The notes: a model not told the origin generated them from the letters alone. A stretch of DNA of 64,000 nt from Pseudomonas izuensis (GCF_009861505.1 NZ_WTFT01000008.1:148266-212265); one strand, 5' to 3'; shown: positions 18,546-28,014, numbered from the stretch's first letter. Program-made: numbers and translations.

Positions 18546-19976
18546 TCAAAGATTCAAACGTTTGCGCAAGTCCTGGATATACACCTGCCATTGCTCAAGC
18601 ACCTCTTGCTGAAACGATGTCGCAGTAAGGGTCAATTGGGCTGCGGCCTCTATGAAACTTTCCAGGGTATTGGGCGCTCCCCACTCAGGGGCTGACAAAC
18701 GTTTCTGACAGAATATTCGCCAGCGCTCTTGCTCGTCGAAACTCAACGTATCGGGAAAGTTGCGTGCGCGATATCGAAACAATAATTCAGGCAAACGTTC
18801 GTCATCGAAAGGCCAATGCGCTTGCGCTAATTGCTGCGGGTCGACCGTTCGGACTTGTTCGCATAGCCGTCGATCGCGGTCGCCGATAAAACCATCGTAT
18901 AACTGCTGTTCAGGGTCCTCGCTGGAGGCAAACTCTTCGCGGGCGTAAATCCCCTGAACTTTATCTTGCCAGACTGTTGGCGCGTCACTTAGCCGCAGTG
19001 CACGCTGCTGATACAGCGCCATATCCAGCCCCAGGCGCTGCTGATCTTGCGGGCGAAGTACGGACAACGGTGCAACTACCGGACATTTATTGATGTGAAT
19101 GAGTTTGAGCGGCACCGGTAATTCACCCTCCGCCAGATCATCGCGACGGGTGTACAAGCGCTGGCGCAGGGCTTCGGCGTCCAGGTCCAGCAGGCCCTGC
19201 GGATCGAGGTGCAGGTCACAGACAATCAAGGCGTTCTTGTTCTTCGGGTGCCATGCCAAAGGCAAAACCACGCCGACATAATGGCATGCCGCGGAAAAAC
19301 GCCCGGACACATGGACCATGGGTTGCAGCAGGCGAATCTGATCCAGCACCTTTTGTTTGCTGCGCAACTGAAACAGCCAGTCATACAACTTCGGCTGTTT
19401 TTCCCGAATCAACCGCGCCAGGGCGATGGTGGCGCGAACATCCGACAGCGCTTCGTGGGCATTGCCGTGATCGATACCGTTGGCGGCCGTCAGGCGTTCG
19501 AGCTTGAGCGTCACCCGCCCCTCGTCATCCGTTGGCCAGGTAATCCCGTCAGGGCGCAAGGCATACGCGGCACGCACCACATCGATCAGGTCCCAGCGAC
19601 TGTTGCCGCCCTGCCATTCCCGTGCGTAGGGATCGAAAAAGTTGCGGTACAGGCTGTAGCGGGTCATCTCGTCGTCGAAACGCAAGGTGTTATATCCCGC
19701 GCCGCAGGTGCCCGGAGCCGACAGTTGGGCATGCACCCGGGTCATGAAATCGGCTTCGCTCAGGCCTTGCTCAGACAAGCGGACAGGCGTAATGCCGGTA
19801 ATCGCACAAGCCGCCGGGTGCGGCAGGATGTCGTCACTGGGCTGGCAATAGAGGTTGACCGGCTCGTCTATTTCATTGAGATCGAAGTCAGTACGCAGCC
19901 CCGCCATTTGCAGTGGGCGATCGCAACGGGGGTTGATGCCCGTCGTTTCATAGTCGTACCAGAAGATGGAGGTCAC
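18546..19976 (-). CDS. sbcB: Exodeoxyribonuclease I (SbcB/ExoI)
   Basis: The 476-residue enzyme degrades single-stranded DNA 3' to 5' and acts in mismatch repair and recombination clean-up. The DEDDh nuclease starts SIFWYDYETTGINP (first Asp-Glu pair). GYNTLRFDDEMTRY and NAHEALSDVRATI give the remaining acidic residues and His. The SH3-like and helical ExoI C-terminal domains follow, ending in DLRKRLNL. The GTG at 19976 has AGGA upstream. Length matches E. coli ExoI (475). Confidence 0.95.
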   Translation of the reverse strand: MTSIFWYDYETTGINPRCDRPLQMAGLRTDFDLNEIDEPVNLYCQPSDDILPHPAACAITGITPVRLSEQGLSEADFMTRVHAQLSAPGTCGAGYNTLRFDDEMTRYSLYRNFFDPYAREWQGGNSRWDLIDVVRAAYALRPDGITWPTDDEGRVTLKLERLTAANGIDHGNAHEALSDVRATIALARLIREKQPKLYDWLFQLRSKQKVLDQIRLLQPMVHVSGRFSAACHYVGVVLPLAWHPKNKNALIVCDLHLDPQGLLDLDAEALRQRLYTRRDDLAEGELPVPLKLIHINKCPVVAPLSVLRPQDQQRLGLDMALYQQRALRLSDAPTVWQDKVQGIYAREEFASSEDPEQQLYDGFIGDRDRRLCEQVRTVDPQQLAQAHWPFDDERLPELLFRYRARNFPDTLSFDEQERWRIFCQKRLSAPEWGAPNTLESFIEAAAQLTLTATSFQQEVLEQWQVYIQDLRKRLNL

Positions 19977-20149
19977 GGGCTAATCCTGAACTGAAGATCG
20001 GCGAAGTCTAGGCTTTCATGTCCTGCTCCGGCCAGCAATCTTGTCATTCAATCGCCCCTGCCTTATTACCGCGCAATACAGAGTTATGTCGTTTTCCCCG
20101 GCCAGACTGCTAGCATCCAGAGACGAGACAATCCCGATCAGGCCAGCCC

Positions 20150-20875
20150 ATGTTCGAGACCACAGCACTGCCAAGGAAAGCGACGCTGTTCCCGCCACTG
20201 GATACGCGGTATCAGGTCGAAACGCCGGAAGGCATCGATTTGCCTCTGCGCCCGGCCGGGCTGATGGTTCGTGCGTTGGCGTTTTCCATTGATCTGGCGA
20301 TGCGCGGCTTGATCCTCGGCGTGCTGTTCATCGTCCTGGCGATGCTGGGAAAACTCGGTGCGGGACTCGGCTCGCTGCTGATCTTCGTCGTGAGCTGGTG
20401 GTACATGGTGCTGTTCGAAGTCCTTAACCAGGGGCGCTCACCGGGCAAGCAATGGATGGGCCTGCGCGTGGTGCAGGACGATGGCACCCCCATTGGCTGG
20501 TCTGCGTCACTGTTGCGCAACCTGTTGCGCTTTGTCGACCTGCTGCCGTTCGGTTACTTCCTCGGCGCCATCAGTTGCCTGCAACACCCCAACTTCAAGC
20601 GCCTCGGCGACATCGCCACCGGTACCCTGGTGATTTACCGCGAACAGCCACTCACCCGACCGCAACTCCCACCCGCCCAGCCTCGTCGCCCGGCCTTTAC
20701 TCCGACACTGGCCGAGCAACGGGCCATCCTCGGTTTCGCCGAACGCCAGGCTGAGCTTTCCGATGCCAGGGTCTATGAGCTGGCATCGATCCTTGCGCAG
20801 CCGCTGCGGGTTCCAGCGCCACAGGCCGTGGCGGAACTCAACGGTATCGCCCATGGCCTGTTGGGTCCGGCATGA
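20150..20875 (+). CDS. RDD family membrane protein
   Basis: The 241-residue protein has an RDD domain (about 20-170) with two or three membrane helices. The first carries the conserved Arg and Asp in RALAFSIDLAMRG; a later part has QGRSPGKQWMGLRVVQDDG and RNLLRFVDLLPFGYF. The cytosolic tail (about 175-241) contains FAERQAELSDARVYELA. RDD proteins are often ion or proton antiporters or partners of other membrane machines. It opens a six-gene unit: its stop overlaps the SpoIIM-family start in ATGA. Confidence 0.88.
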   Translation: MFETTALPRKATLFPPLDTRYQVETPEGIDLPLRPAGLMVRALAFSIDLAMRGLILGVLFIVLAMLGKLGAGLGSLLIFVVSWWYMVLFEVLNQGRSPGKQWMGLRVVQDDGTPIGWSASLLRNLLRFVDLLPFGYFLGAISCLQHPNFKRLGDIATGTLVIYREQPLTRPQLPPAQPRRPAFTPTLAEQRAILGFAERQAELSDARVYELASILAQPLRVPAPQAVAELNGIAHGLLGPA

Positions 20876-21849
20876 AGCAAAGTCTTTTCGAACATCGGCA
20901 CATGGCCGAATGGGAGCAATTCGAGGGTCTGCTGGAACGCCTGGAGCGCAACAGGAACGCCACCGGGGTCGAGGGTTTTCCCGGCGATTATCGGCGTGTC
21001 TGTCAACACCTGGCACTGGCGCGGGAACGCGGTTACAGCAGCTTTCTCATCGACTCGTTGCAGCAATTGGTCCTGCGCGGGCATCAACAGCTGTATCGCC
21101 ATCGCAGCCGACCGGGCGCCCAATTGCTGGCTTTCGTCCTCGCGGACTTCCCCCGGCTGGTGCGCGAACAGTGGCGTTTCGTGCTTGCCGCCAGCCTGAT
21201 GTTCTTCGGCAGCTTGATCGGCATCGCGCTGCTGGTTTATCTGTTTCCGGACCTGGTCTACAACCTGATCCCGGCCGAACAGGTCAGCGACATGCAAAGC
21301 ATGTACGACCCCGACGCCGGTCACCTGGGGCGCTCGGCGGAACGGGCAGCCAGCGAAGACTGGGTGATGTTCGGCTACTACATCATGCATAACATCGGCA
21401 TCGCCTTTCAGACCTTCGCCAGCGGTTTGCTGTTTGGCCTGGGCAGTGCGTTTTTCCTGTTCTTCAACGGCATGACCATTGGCGCGGTGGCCGGGCACCT
21501 GACACAGATCGGCTACGGGCACACCTTCTGGTCTTTCGTGATCGGCCATGGTGCCTTCGAACTGACCGCCATTGCCCTGGCCGGAGCCGCCGGCCTGCAA
21601 CTGGGCTGGGCCTTGATTGCACCAGGGCGCCTGCCACGGGGCGAGGCCTTGCGCCTGGCGGCGCGCAAGAGTGTTTTGCTGATTTGCGGGGTCATGCTGT
21701 TTTTGCTGATTGCGGCGTTCATCGAGGCGTACTGGTCATCGCTGACGACACCGGCCCCCATGACCAAATACCTGGTCGGAACGACGCTTTGGCTGTTGGT
21801 TGCGGCTTATCTGCTGTTTGCCGGACGGGTCCACCATGCGCCTGAGTGA
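20872..21849 (+). CDS. Stage II sporulation protein M (SpoIIM/DUF95) family membrane protein
   Basis: The 325-residue protein has a cytosolic helical N-terminus (about 1-100) and then five or so membrane helices. SpoIIM-type features include YYIMHNIGIAFQTFASG, FFLFFNGMTIGAV and the VIGHGAFELTAIALAGAAGL signature with conserved His and Glu. In spore formers SpoIIM works with a peptidoglycan hydrolase complex; in non-sporulating bacteria the role is unknown. It overlaps the RDD gene by 4 bases and the following DUF4129 gene by 14 bases. Confidence 0.9.
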   Translation: MKQSLFEHRHMAEWEQFEGLLERLERNRNATGVEGFPGDYRRVCQHLALARERGYSSFLIDSLQQLVLRGHQQLYRHRSRPGAQLLAFVLADFPRLVREQWRFVLAASLMFFGSLIGIALLVYLFPDLVYNLIPAEQVSDMQSMYDPDAGHLGRSAERAASEDWVMFGYYIMHNIGIAFQTFASGLLFGLGSAFFLFFNGMTIGAVAGHLTQIGYGHTFWSFVIGHGAFELTAIALAGAAGLQLGWALIAPGRLPRGEALRLAARKSVLLICGVMLFLLIAAFIEAYWSSLTTPAPMTKYLVGTTLWLLVAAYLLFAGRVHHAPE

Positions 21850-23380
21850 CGCCAGTGTGGTGATCCGCCCGCGCCCCACCTGGGAAGCCATGGACCTCGG
21901 AGTGCTGTTGAGCCAGCGCCATCGGCGCCTGCTGATGACCAGCTGGGCCATGGTGACCTTGCCGGTCTTTGCGCTGCTGACCTGGCTGCTGTGGGAGTCC
22001 CCCTCCCTCGCCGTGTTCATTTTCTGGTGGTTGAAACCGGCCTTCGAACGCCTGCCACTGTACATCCTGTCCAAGGCACTGTTTGGTGAAACGCCCACAT
22101 TGAAACAGGCGCTTTACCAATGGCCGCGACTGCTCAAGCCACAACTGCTGGCCAGCCTGACCTGGCGACGGCTGAGCCTGAGTCGCAGCTTCCTCCTGCC
22201 GGTGGTGCAGCTCGAAGGACTGGCCGGGGAGGCACGACAGCAGCGTCTACAAGTGTTGTTGCAACGCGACGCCAGCGCGGCTCGATGGCTGACGCTGATA
22301 GGTGTGCACCTGGAAACCGCCCTGTGGATCGGGCTGATGGTGCTGTTCTATCTGCTCCTGCCGCAACAGGTGGCCCTCGACTGGAACTGGCAGTCGCTGA
22401 TGAGCGCCGCCACCCAGGACTGGCGCTGGCTGGAGCACCTGACCAATGCCTTCTATGCGTTGGTATTGGTGATTTGGGAGCCGATCTACGTGGCCTGCGG
22501 CTTCAGCCTTTATCTGAACCGGCGCACCGTGCTGGAAGCCTGGGACATCGAACTGGTGTTCCGTCGCCTGCGCCAACGCCTGAGCAGCGCAGCCGTCGCG
22601 TTATTGCTGGCGGTGATCCTGCTGATGCCGGCCGCAGAAAGTGTCTGGGCCACCGAGCCGGCCGTTACACCCGACAGCCCGCGGTTGCTGGAGCAGCCAC
22701 TGACCAGTCAGGCCTCCCGGGACAGCATCAAGGCAATCCTCGATCAGCCGCCGTTTAAAAACAGGGAAACGGTCACCCGTTACCGCTTTGGTGCGGACAA
22801 TGCCACGACCGAAACCCCGGAAGACGGCAACACACCGCAATGGCTCAAGGCGCTGTTCGAGCTGTTTGGCAGCCAGCGCTTCGGCGTCGTGGCCACGCTG
22901 ATCGAGGCTTTGCTGTGGGGCACCGTAATCGCAGCCGCCGGCCTGTTGATCTGGCATTACCGCGACTGGCTACAGGCTTACGTCAGTCGTCGGCCAAACC
23001 CTGGAAAAAAAGCCGCGCGACCGCTGCCGCAACAGGCATTCGGCCTGGATCTCGACCGCGAAACCTTGCCCACCGACATTGCCACCAGCGCCGAAAACCT
23101 CTGGCAAACGCACCCCCGGGAAGCGCTTGGGTTGCTCTATCGCGCCCTGCTCAGCCACTTGCTGCACGACTTCGACATCGCACTGAAAGCCGCCGACACC
23201 GAAGGCCAGGTACTGGAACGCGTCGAAGAATTGCAACAACCGGCCTTGCTGGCCTTCAGCAAAAACCTGACCCGCCACTGGCAGAACATGGCCTACGGCC
23301 ACCGACTGCCCCCCGCGCATTTGCAGCAGGAACTGTGTGACGGCTGGCGTGCCTTGTTCGGCCCAGGGGCAAGCCGTTGA
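21836..23380 (+). CDS. DUF4129 domain-containing membrane protein
   Basis: The 514-residue protein has several membrane helices in its N-terminal half (about 35-70, 145-190, 235-290), a periplasmic stretch, another helix near 360-385, and a C-terminal cytosolic DUF4129 domain. That domain shows HPREALGLLYRALLSHLLHD and LLAFSKNLTRHWQNMAYG. The ATG at 21836 is inside the end of the SpoIIM gene. DUF4129 domains commonly occur beside MoxR and DUF58 genes, as here. Possible role: membrane scaffold for the MoxR ATPase. Function unproven. Confidence 0.85.
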   Translation: MRLSDASVVIRPRPTWEAMDLGVLLSQRHRRLLMTSWAMVTLPVFALLTWLLWESPSLAVFIFWWLKPAFERLPLYILSKALFGETPTLKQALYQWPRLLKPQLLASLTWRRLSLSRSFLLPVVQLEGLAGEARQQRLQVLLQRDASAARWLTLIGVHLETALWIGLMVLFYLLLPQQVALDWNWQSLMSAATQDWRWLEHLTNAFYALVLVIWEPIYVACGFSLYLNRRTVLEAWDIELVFRRLRQRLSSAAVALLLAVILLMPAAESVWATEPAVTPDSPRLLEQPLTSQASRDSIKAILDQPPFKNRETVTRYRFGADNATTETPEDGNTPQWLKALFELFGSQRFGVVATLIEALLWGTVIAAAGLLIWHYRDWLQAYVSRRPNPGKKAARPLPQQAFGLDLDRETLPTDIATSAENLWQTHPREALGLLYRALLSHLLHDFDIALKAADTEGQVLERVEELQQPALLAFSKNLTRHWQNMAYGHRLPPAHLQQELCDGWRALFGPGASR

Positions 23381-24543
23381 GCCGGCGCGCCTGGCCAGTG
23401 ATGCTCGGCGCTTTGATCGCCGTGTTGCTGGGTACGCTGAGTGTCTGGCTGTATCTCAAGGCCACGCCCTACCCGGTGGAAATCGATCACGGCCCCTCGC
23501 CGCAAGCCCAGGCCAATCCTTACCTGGCCGCCGAACTCTTCCTGCGCAAGCAGGGCCTGAACGTCAACCATGCCGACAGCCTCGACATCCTGCCCAGCCT
23601 GGAGCCGCATCGGCACAGCCTGTTGTTGCTGGGGGACCGCTACAACATGACGCCACGGCAGATCGATCAGGTGATGAACTGGACTAGGGCCGGCGGACGG
23701 CTGATGTTTGTCGCTCAGTCGTTGTGGGACGAAAAGGCCGGGCAAAGCAATGACCTGCTGCTCGACCGGGTACAGCTGCACCAATTCTTGAGCAAAGATC
23801 TGAAGGAACCGCCGCCGGACAATGAAAGCGATCCCTATCCGAATCTCACCAAGCTGTACCTGGAAAACGAAGACGCGCCGGCCTACGCCAGCTTCGATCC
23901 TGCGTTCCATCTGGAAGACCCGAAAAATCTGGCCCAGGCCTGGGCCAACAGTGGCAAGGCCACGCACATGATGCAGCTCAACCACGGTCTCGGTTCGATC
24001 ATCGTGGTGACCGATGCCGACCTGTGGAAAACCCCGGCCATTGATCAGTACGACAACGCGTGGCTGCTCTGGTACCTGACGGCGGACACGAGCGTGACCC
24101 TGCTGTATGACACCGAACACGACAGTCTGTGGACACTGTTGCTGCGCAATTTCCCCCAGGCACTGGTCGCGTTGCTGGCCCTGATCGGCCTGGGTTTCTG
24201 GCATGCCGGTGTGCGCCATGGGCCAATGCAGCAACCGGTGCCGACTGCACGCAGGCAATTACAGGAGCACCTGCGTGCCAGTGCCGATTTCATGTTGCGC
24301 CGCAGCGGTCAGCACAACCTGCTTCAAGGGTTGCAGCAAGACATTCTGCGCCGTGTCCGTCGTCGCCATCCCGGTTATGACCAACTCGGCGTCGCCGAAC
24401 AATGGCTGGTGCTTTCTCGCCTGACCGGCCAACCCACACGCGCTATCAGTCAGGCCATGGGCCCGCGACCGAAGCAGCGACTGTCCAGCGCCGAATTCAG
24501 TCGCCAGGTCGCCCATCTGCAAACCTTGAGGAACGCCTTATGA
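23377..24543 (+). CDS. DUF4350 domain-containing membrane protein
   Basis: The 388-residue protein has an N-terminal helix (WPVMLGALIAVLLGTLSVWLY) and a periplasmic DUF4350 domain with a GATase-like fold (AAELFLRKQGL, LLLLGDRYNMTPRQ, WTRAGGRLMFVAQSLWD). A second helix (about 250-270) and a cytosolic winged-helix-like tail follow. The predicted TTG start overlaps the DUF4129 stop as TTGA, and its end overlaps moxR by ATGA. It is always hard to assign a reaction to this family; a sensing or adaptor role in the MoxR complex is inference only. Confidence 0.82.
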   Translation: MSRRAWPVMLGALIAVLLGTLSVWLYLKATPYPVEIDHGPSPQAQANPYLAAELFLRKQGLNVNHADSLDILPSLEPHRHSLLLLGDRYNMTPRQIDQVMNWTRAGGRLMFVAQSLWDEKAGQSNDLLLDRVQLHQFLSKDLKEPPPDNESDPYPNLTKLYLENEDAPAYASFDPAFHLEDPKNLAQAWANSGKATHMMQLNHGLGSIIVVTDADLWKTPAIDQYDNAWLLWYLTADTSVTLLYDTEHDSLWTLLLRNFPQALVALLALIGLGFWHAGVRHGPMQQPVPTARRQLQEHLRASADFMLRRSGQHNLLQGLQQDILRRVRRRHPGYDQLGVAEQWLVLSRLTGQPTRAISQAMGPRPKQRLSSAEFSRQVAHLQTLRNAL

Positions 24544-25541
24544 GTGAACCGATCAAGCCCGACGCCGCCAGTCACGCCGCGGCGCAACGGCAACGCGCCA
24601 GCCAGTTGGCGCAAGCCATACGCGGCGAACTGCAAAAAGCCGTGATCGGCCAGATCAATGTGATCGATGATGTGCTCACGGCATTGATTGCCGGTGGCCA
24701 CGTGTTGCTCGAAGGTGTGCCGGGGCTGGGCAAGACCCTGCTGGTGCGGGCACTGGCGCGCTGCTTCGGTGGCGAATTCGCACGCATCCAGTTCACCCCG
24801 GACTTGATGCCCAGCGACGTCACCGGGCATGCGGTGTACGACTTGCAGAGCGAGCAATTCAAACTGCGCAAAGGCCCGCTATTCACCAACCTGTTGCTGG
24901 CCGACGAAATCAACCGCGCCCCGGCGAAAACCCAGGCCGCGTTGCTCGAAGCCATGCAGGAGCGGCAAGTCACTCTGGAAGGTCGTGCCCTGCCCATTGC
25001 GCAACCCTTCATGGTGCTGGCCACGCAAAACCCCATCGAACAGGAAGGCACTTACCCGTTGCCGGAAGCCGAGCTGGATCGCTTCATGCTCAAGGTACGC
25101 ATGGACTATCCCGACGCCGGGCAGGAGTTGAACATGGTGCGCCAGGTCAGCCGCTCGACCCGCGCCGACATGCTCGACGTGCAGCCGCTACGCACGGTGT
25201 TGCAGGCCAAGGATGTGCTGGCCTTGCAGCGCATCGCCAGTGATCTGCCGCTGGATGACCAGGTACTCGATTACGCCGTGCGCCTGGCCCGCACCACCCG
25301 GAACTGGCCAGGCCTGACCCTCGGTGCCGGGCCCCGGGCCTCGATTGCACTGGTCCGTTGCGCAAAGGCACGGGCCTTGTTGCGCGGTGGCGAATTCGTG
25401 ATTCCGGATGACATAAAAGGTTGTGCGCTGTCGGTACTGCGCCATCGCGTACGCATCGCACCGGACCTGGACATCGAGGGGCTGGAGGTGGATCACGTGC
25501 TGCGGCAATTGCTCGATCAAGTGCCGGCGCCGCGCCAGTGA
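24540..25541 (+). CDS. MoxR-family AAA+ ATPase
   Basis: The 333-residue ATPase has Walker A GVPGLGKT at residues 59-66, Walker B LLADEINRAP, sensor 1 VLATQNPIEQEGTYPLPEAELDRFM and a C-terminal lid with arginine fingers. MoxR proteins act as chaperones that mature or remodel partner complexes, typically with von Willebrand-type partners. The ATG at 24540 overlaps the DUF4350 stop; the next gene, a DUF58 protein, overlaps its own stop as GTGA. The MoxR-DUF58 order is the classic pairing. Confidence 0.93.
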   Translation: MSEPIKPDAASHAAAQRQRASQLAQAIRGELQKAVIGQINVIDDVLTALIAGGHVLLEGVPGLGKTLLVRALARCFGGEFARIQFTPDLMPSDVTGHAVYDLQSEQFKLRKGPLFTNLLLADEINRAPAKTQAALLEAMQERQVTLEGRALPIAQPFMVLATQNPIEQEGTYPLPEAELDRFMLKVRMDYPDAGQELNMVRQVSRSTRADMLDVQPLRTVLQAKDVLALQRIASDLPLDDQVLDYAVRLARTTRNWPGLTLGAGPRASIALVRCAKARALLRGGEFVIPDDIKGCALSVLRHRVRIAPDLDIEGLEVDHVLRQLLDQVPAPRQ

Positions 25542-26869
25542 AACCATCGCGCCTGCTGCTGCTCTGGCTGGCCCTGCTGTTGGCCATCGGCATCGTGCTG
25601 GGCACCATGCAGGCCCTGGACTTTGCGCTGCCGTCTTACCTGTCGCGAATCAATTGGGGTCTGCCGTTGGCGCTGCTCGCGCTAGCGCTGATCGATGCCA
25701 TCCGCCTCAAACGCTTGCCCTCACCCCGCGTGCGACGGCACATGCCCGGCAGCCTGTCGCTGGGGCGCTGGGGGGAAGTACGACTGGAGCTTGAACATGA
25801 CTTCGTTCAGCCACTGGACCTGAAACTCTTCGACCATGTACCGGACGGCCTGAGCTTTGAAAACCTGCCGCTGACGGTGTCATTGCAACCCGGCCAACGC
25901 AGCCTGAGCAGTTATCGCCTGCGCCCGCTCAAGCGTGGTCACTTCCGTTTCGAACAGTGCGAAGTCAACCTGCCAGGCCCGTTGGGCCTGTGGTCCGACA
26001 AACGCTTGCTGCATATAACTGACCAAACGCGCGTCTATCCCGACTTCGTCCGCCTGTATGGCGGCCAACTGTCGGCGGTGGATCACTGGCTCAACCAACT
26101 TGGCGTACGCCAACGTCAACGCCGCGGACAGGGGCTGGAGTTTCATCAACTGCGCGAGTTTCGCGAGGGCGACAGCCTGAGGCAAATCGACTGGAAAGCC
26201 ACCGCCCGCCAACGTACGCCGATTGCCCGGGAGTATCAGGACGAACGCGACCAGCAGATCATTTTCATGCTCGATTGCGGCCGCCGCATGCGCAGCCAGG
26301 ACGATGAGCTGGCGCATTTCGATCATGCACTCAACGCCTGCCTGCTGCTGAGCTACGTCGCGCTGCGCCAGGGCGATGCGGTCGGCCTGAGCACTTTTGC
26401 CAGCGATCAACCGCGCTACCTCGCACCGGTCAAGGGCAGCGGGCAACTCAATATTCTGCTCAACACCGTCTACGACCTCAGCAGCAGCCAGCGCAGCGCC
26501 GACTATCAAGCGGCCATCACCCAATTGCTCGCCCGACAAAAACGCCGGGCGCTGGTGGTGCTGGTGACCAACCTGCGCGATGAGGACGATGAAGAGCTGC
26601 TCGAGGCCGTCAAACGATTGGGCAAGCATCATCGGGTACTGGTCGCCAGTTTGCGCGAAAACGTGCTCGACCACCTGCGGGAATCACCGGTGCAGACCTT
26701 GCCCGAGGCGTTGGCCTATTGCGGCACGGTGGATTACCTCAATGCACGGGCTGAACTGCATGAGCGGTTAAGCGCCCACGGTGTTCCGGTGCTGGATGCG
26801 CGGCCCGCAGAGTTGGGTACGAAACTGGTGTCGCAGTATTTGAGCTGGAAGCGCAGCGGCAGTGCTTAG
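25538..26869 (+). CDS. DUF58 domain-containing protein (MoxR partner)
   Basis: The 443-residue protein has two membrane helices near the N-terminus (about 4-25 and 35-52), a beta-rich segment, then the DUF58 core with FHQLREFREGDSLRQIDW and RQRTPIAREYQDERDQQ. This leads into a von Willebrand A-like domain beginning IIFMLDCGRRM. That position normally carries the DxSxS metal site; here it reads DCGRR, so the site looks degenerate. The GTG start overlaps the moxR stop. It ends the six-gene unit and its last 4 bases overlap the convergent PilZ gene. Confidence 0.88.
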   Translation: MKPSRLLLLWLALLLAIGIVLGTMQALDFALPSYLSRINWGLPLALLALALIDAIRLKRLPSPRVRRHMPGSLSLGRWGEVRLELEHDFVQPLDLKLFDHVPDGLSFENLPLTVSLQPGQRSLSSYRLRPLKRGHFRFEQCEVNLPGPLGLWSDKRLLHITDQTRVYPDFVRLYGGQLSAVDHWLNQLGVRQRQRRGQGLEFHQLREFREGDSLRQIDWKATARQRTPIAREYQDERDQQIIFMLDCGRRMRSQDDELAHFDHALNACLLLSYVALRQGDAVGLSTFASDQPRYLAPVKGSGQLNILLNTVYDLSSSQRSADYQAAITQLLARQKRRALVVLVTNLRDEDDEELLEAVKRLGKHHRVLVASLRENVLDHLRESPVQTLPEALAYCGTVDYLNARAELHERLSAHGVPVLDARPAELGTKLVSQYLSWKRSGSA

Positions 26870-27225
26870 GCCGAAGCCGGCAATGTCTGAAAACTGAAGT
26901 ACTGCTTCAACGCCCCCACCAGTTGCCCATACTCCGGCGGTGCCTGTTGCAGGCTGAACCCGGCGTCATAGTGGTGGGGGGTGGCGTCTTCATGGCACCA
27001 CAGGCAGCACGCCCGCAGGTCAATAACCTGTTGGCAGCCATCGCTGGCCGGGATCTTCAGGCGCAAATCGAAGTCCGCGCCGATCATCATCGGCAACTGG
27101 CTGATCAGCATCAGCCCGTCTTCGGAGACATTGCCCAGATAGCCGATGGGTTTGTCGGTGATGCTGTTGAACACTTTCAGAAAATACGGCAGTTGATGCC
27201 GCTCGATCCGGCGGTCGGTGAACAT
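26866..27225 (-). CDS. PilZ domain protein (c-di-GMP receptor candidate)
   Basis: The 119-residue cytosolic protein consists of one PilZ domain. The two c-di-GMP binding elements are present: an RRxxR-type motif at DRRIERH (residues 4-10) and a later N-x-S-x-x-G motif in GNVSEDGL. This predicts binding of the second messenger. It starts at the ATG at 27225; a longer upstream frame lacks support. It is convergent with, and overlaps by 4 bases, the DUF58 gene. Output target unknown. Confidence 0.88.
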   Translation of the reverse strand: MFTDRRIERHQLPYFLKVFNSITDKPIGYLGNVSEDGLMLISQLPMMIGADFDLRLKIPASDGCQQVIDLRACCLWCHEDATPHHYDAGFSLQQAPPEYGQLVGALKQYFSFQTLPASA

Positions 27226-27467
27226 GCTGAATTCGCTACGCAAGGCCCTTAAGCAGGACCGCACTAATGCTTCGGAACAGGCCCGCCTGCTGATACCCAG
27301 GCATAAACCGCCCGCTCTCCCCGATCCCGGTGCGACAGTCCATCAACCGCTGCCGCTTACGCCTGCCGATCACAGGTGTTACGTCAGTTTAGAAACAAGG
27401 CTCTAAACCGGTCTATTCGACTATAGCTCACCCCCGCCGGTCGGCCAGCTATGTAGGACGAGCAGCA

Positions 27468-27845
27468 TCAGAACTGCGTCGGGCGCACCGCTGCGGCACT
27501 GCGGGTGGGGTAGTGACCCAGGCTCTGCAAGGTTTCCAGACGGGCGCGGGCGCGGTAGGCGTACTCGCTTTGCGGATACGAGGCGATGATGAATTGATAG
27601 GTCTGGGCGGCGTCGATGAACATTTTCTGCCGTTCCAGGCACTGACCGCGCATCATCGACACTTCCGGCCAGACATAAGGCCGCGCCCGGCTGTCGCGTT
27701 CGACCTTGGACAACTCGAGCATCACCTGCTCGCAATTGCCCCGGTCGTAGGCGCTGTAGGCATTATTCAAATGATGGTTCATGGCAAAACGGGTGCAGCC
27801 CGTCACACTGATAAGGGCAAGGGCGGCAATGAATACGAATCGCAT
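27468..27845 (-). CDS. Small lipoprotein with TPR-like helices
   Basis: The 125-residue protein starts MRFVFIAALALISVTGC, a lipoprotein signal peptide with the lipobox VTGC (Cys17 would be acylated). The mature part has helix pairs such as NNAYSAYDRGNCEQVMLELSK and AAQTYQFIIASYPQSEYA, which read as TPR-like repeats. AGGAG precedes the ATG at 27845. It is likely anchored in the outer membrane and may be a scaffold. It is divergent from pyruvate kinase. Function unknown. Confidence 0.8.
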   Translation of the reverse strand: MRFVFIAALALISVTGCTRFAMNHHLNNAYSAYDRGNCEQVMLELSKVERDSRARPYVWPEVSMMRGQCLERQKMFIDAAQTYQFIIASYPQSEYAYRARARLETLQSLGHYPTRSAAAVRPTQF

Positions 27846-28014
27846 GGGAATCTCCTGTCTTGAACGCTGTATCGACCCGAGGGCGCAAATCTTCAGGCCA
27901 CCTGGCACAAAGTTGCGCGTTCAATAAAGAAAGAAAAAAGTAGTGCAAACGAACAATGACTACACCCCGAGACCATAGTAGCCTCACTCAGCGCTTGAAC
28001 TCAGGAGTCTTTGC

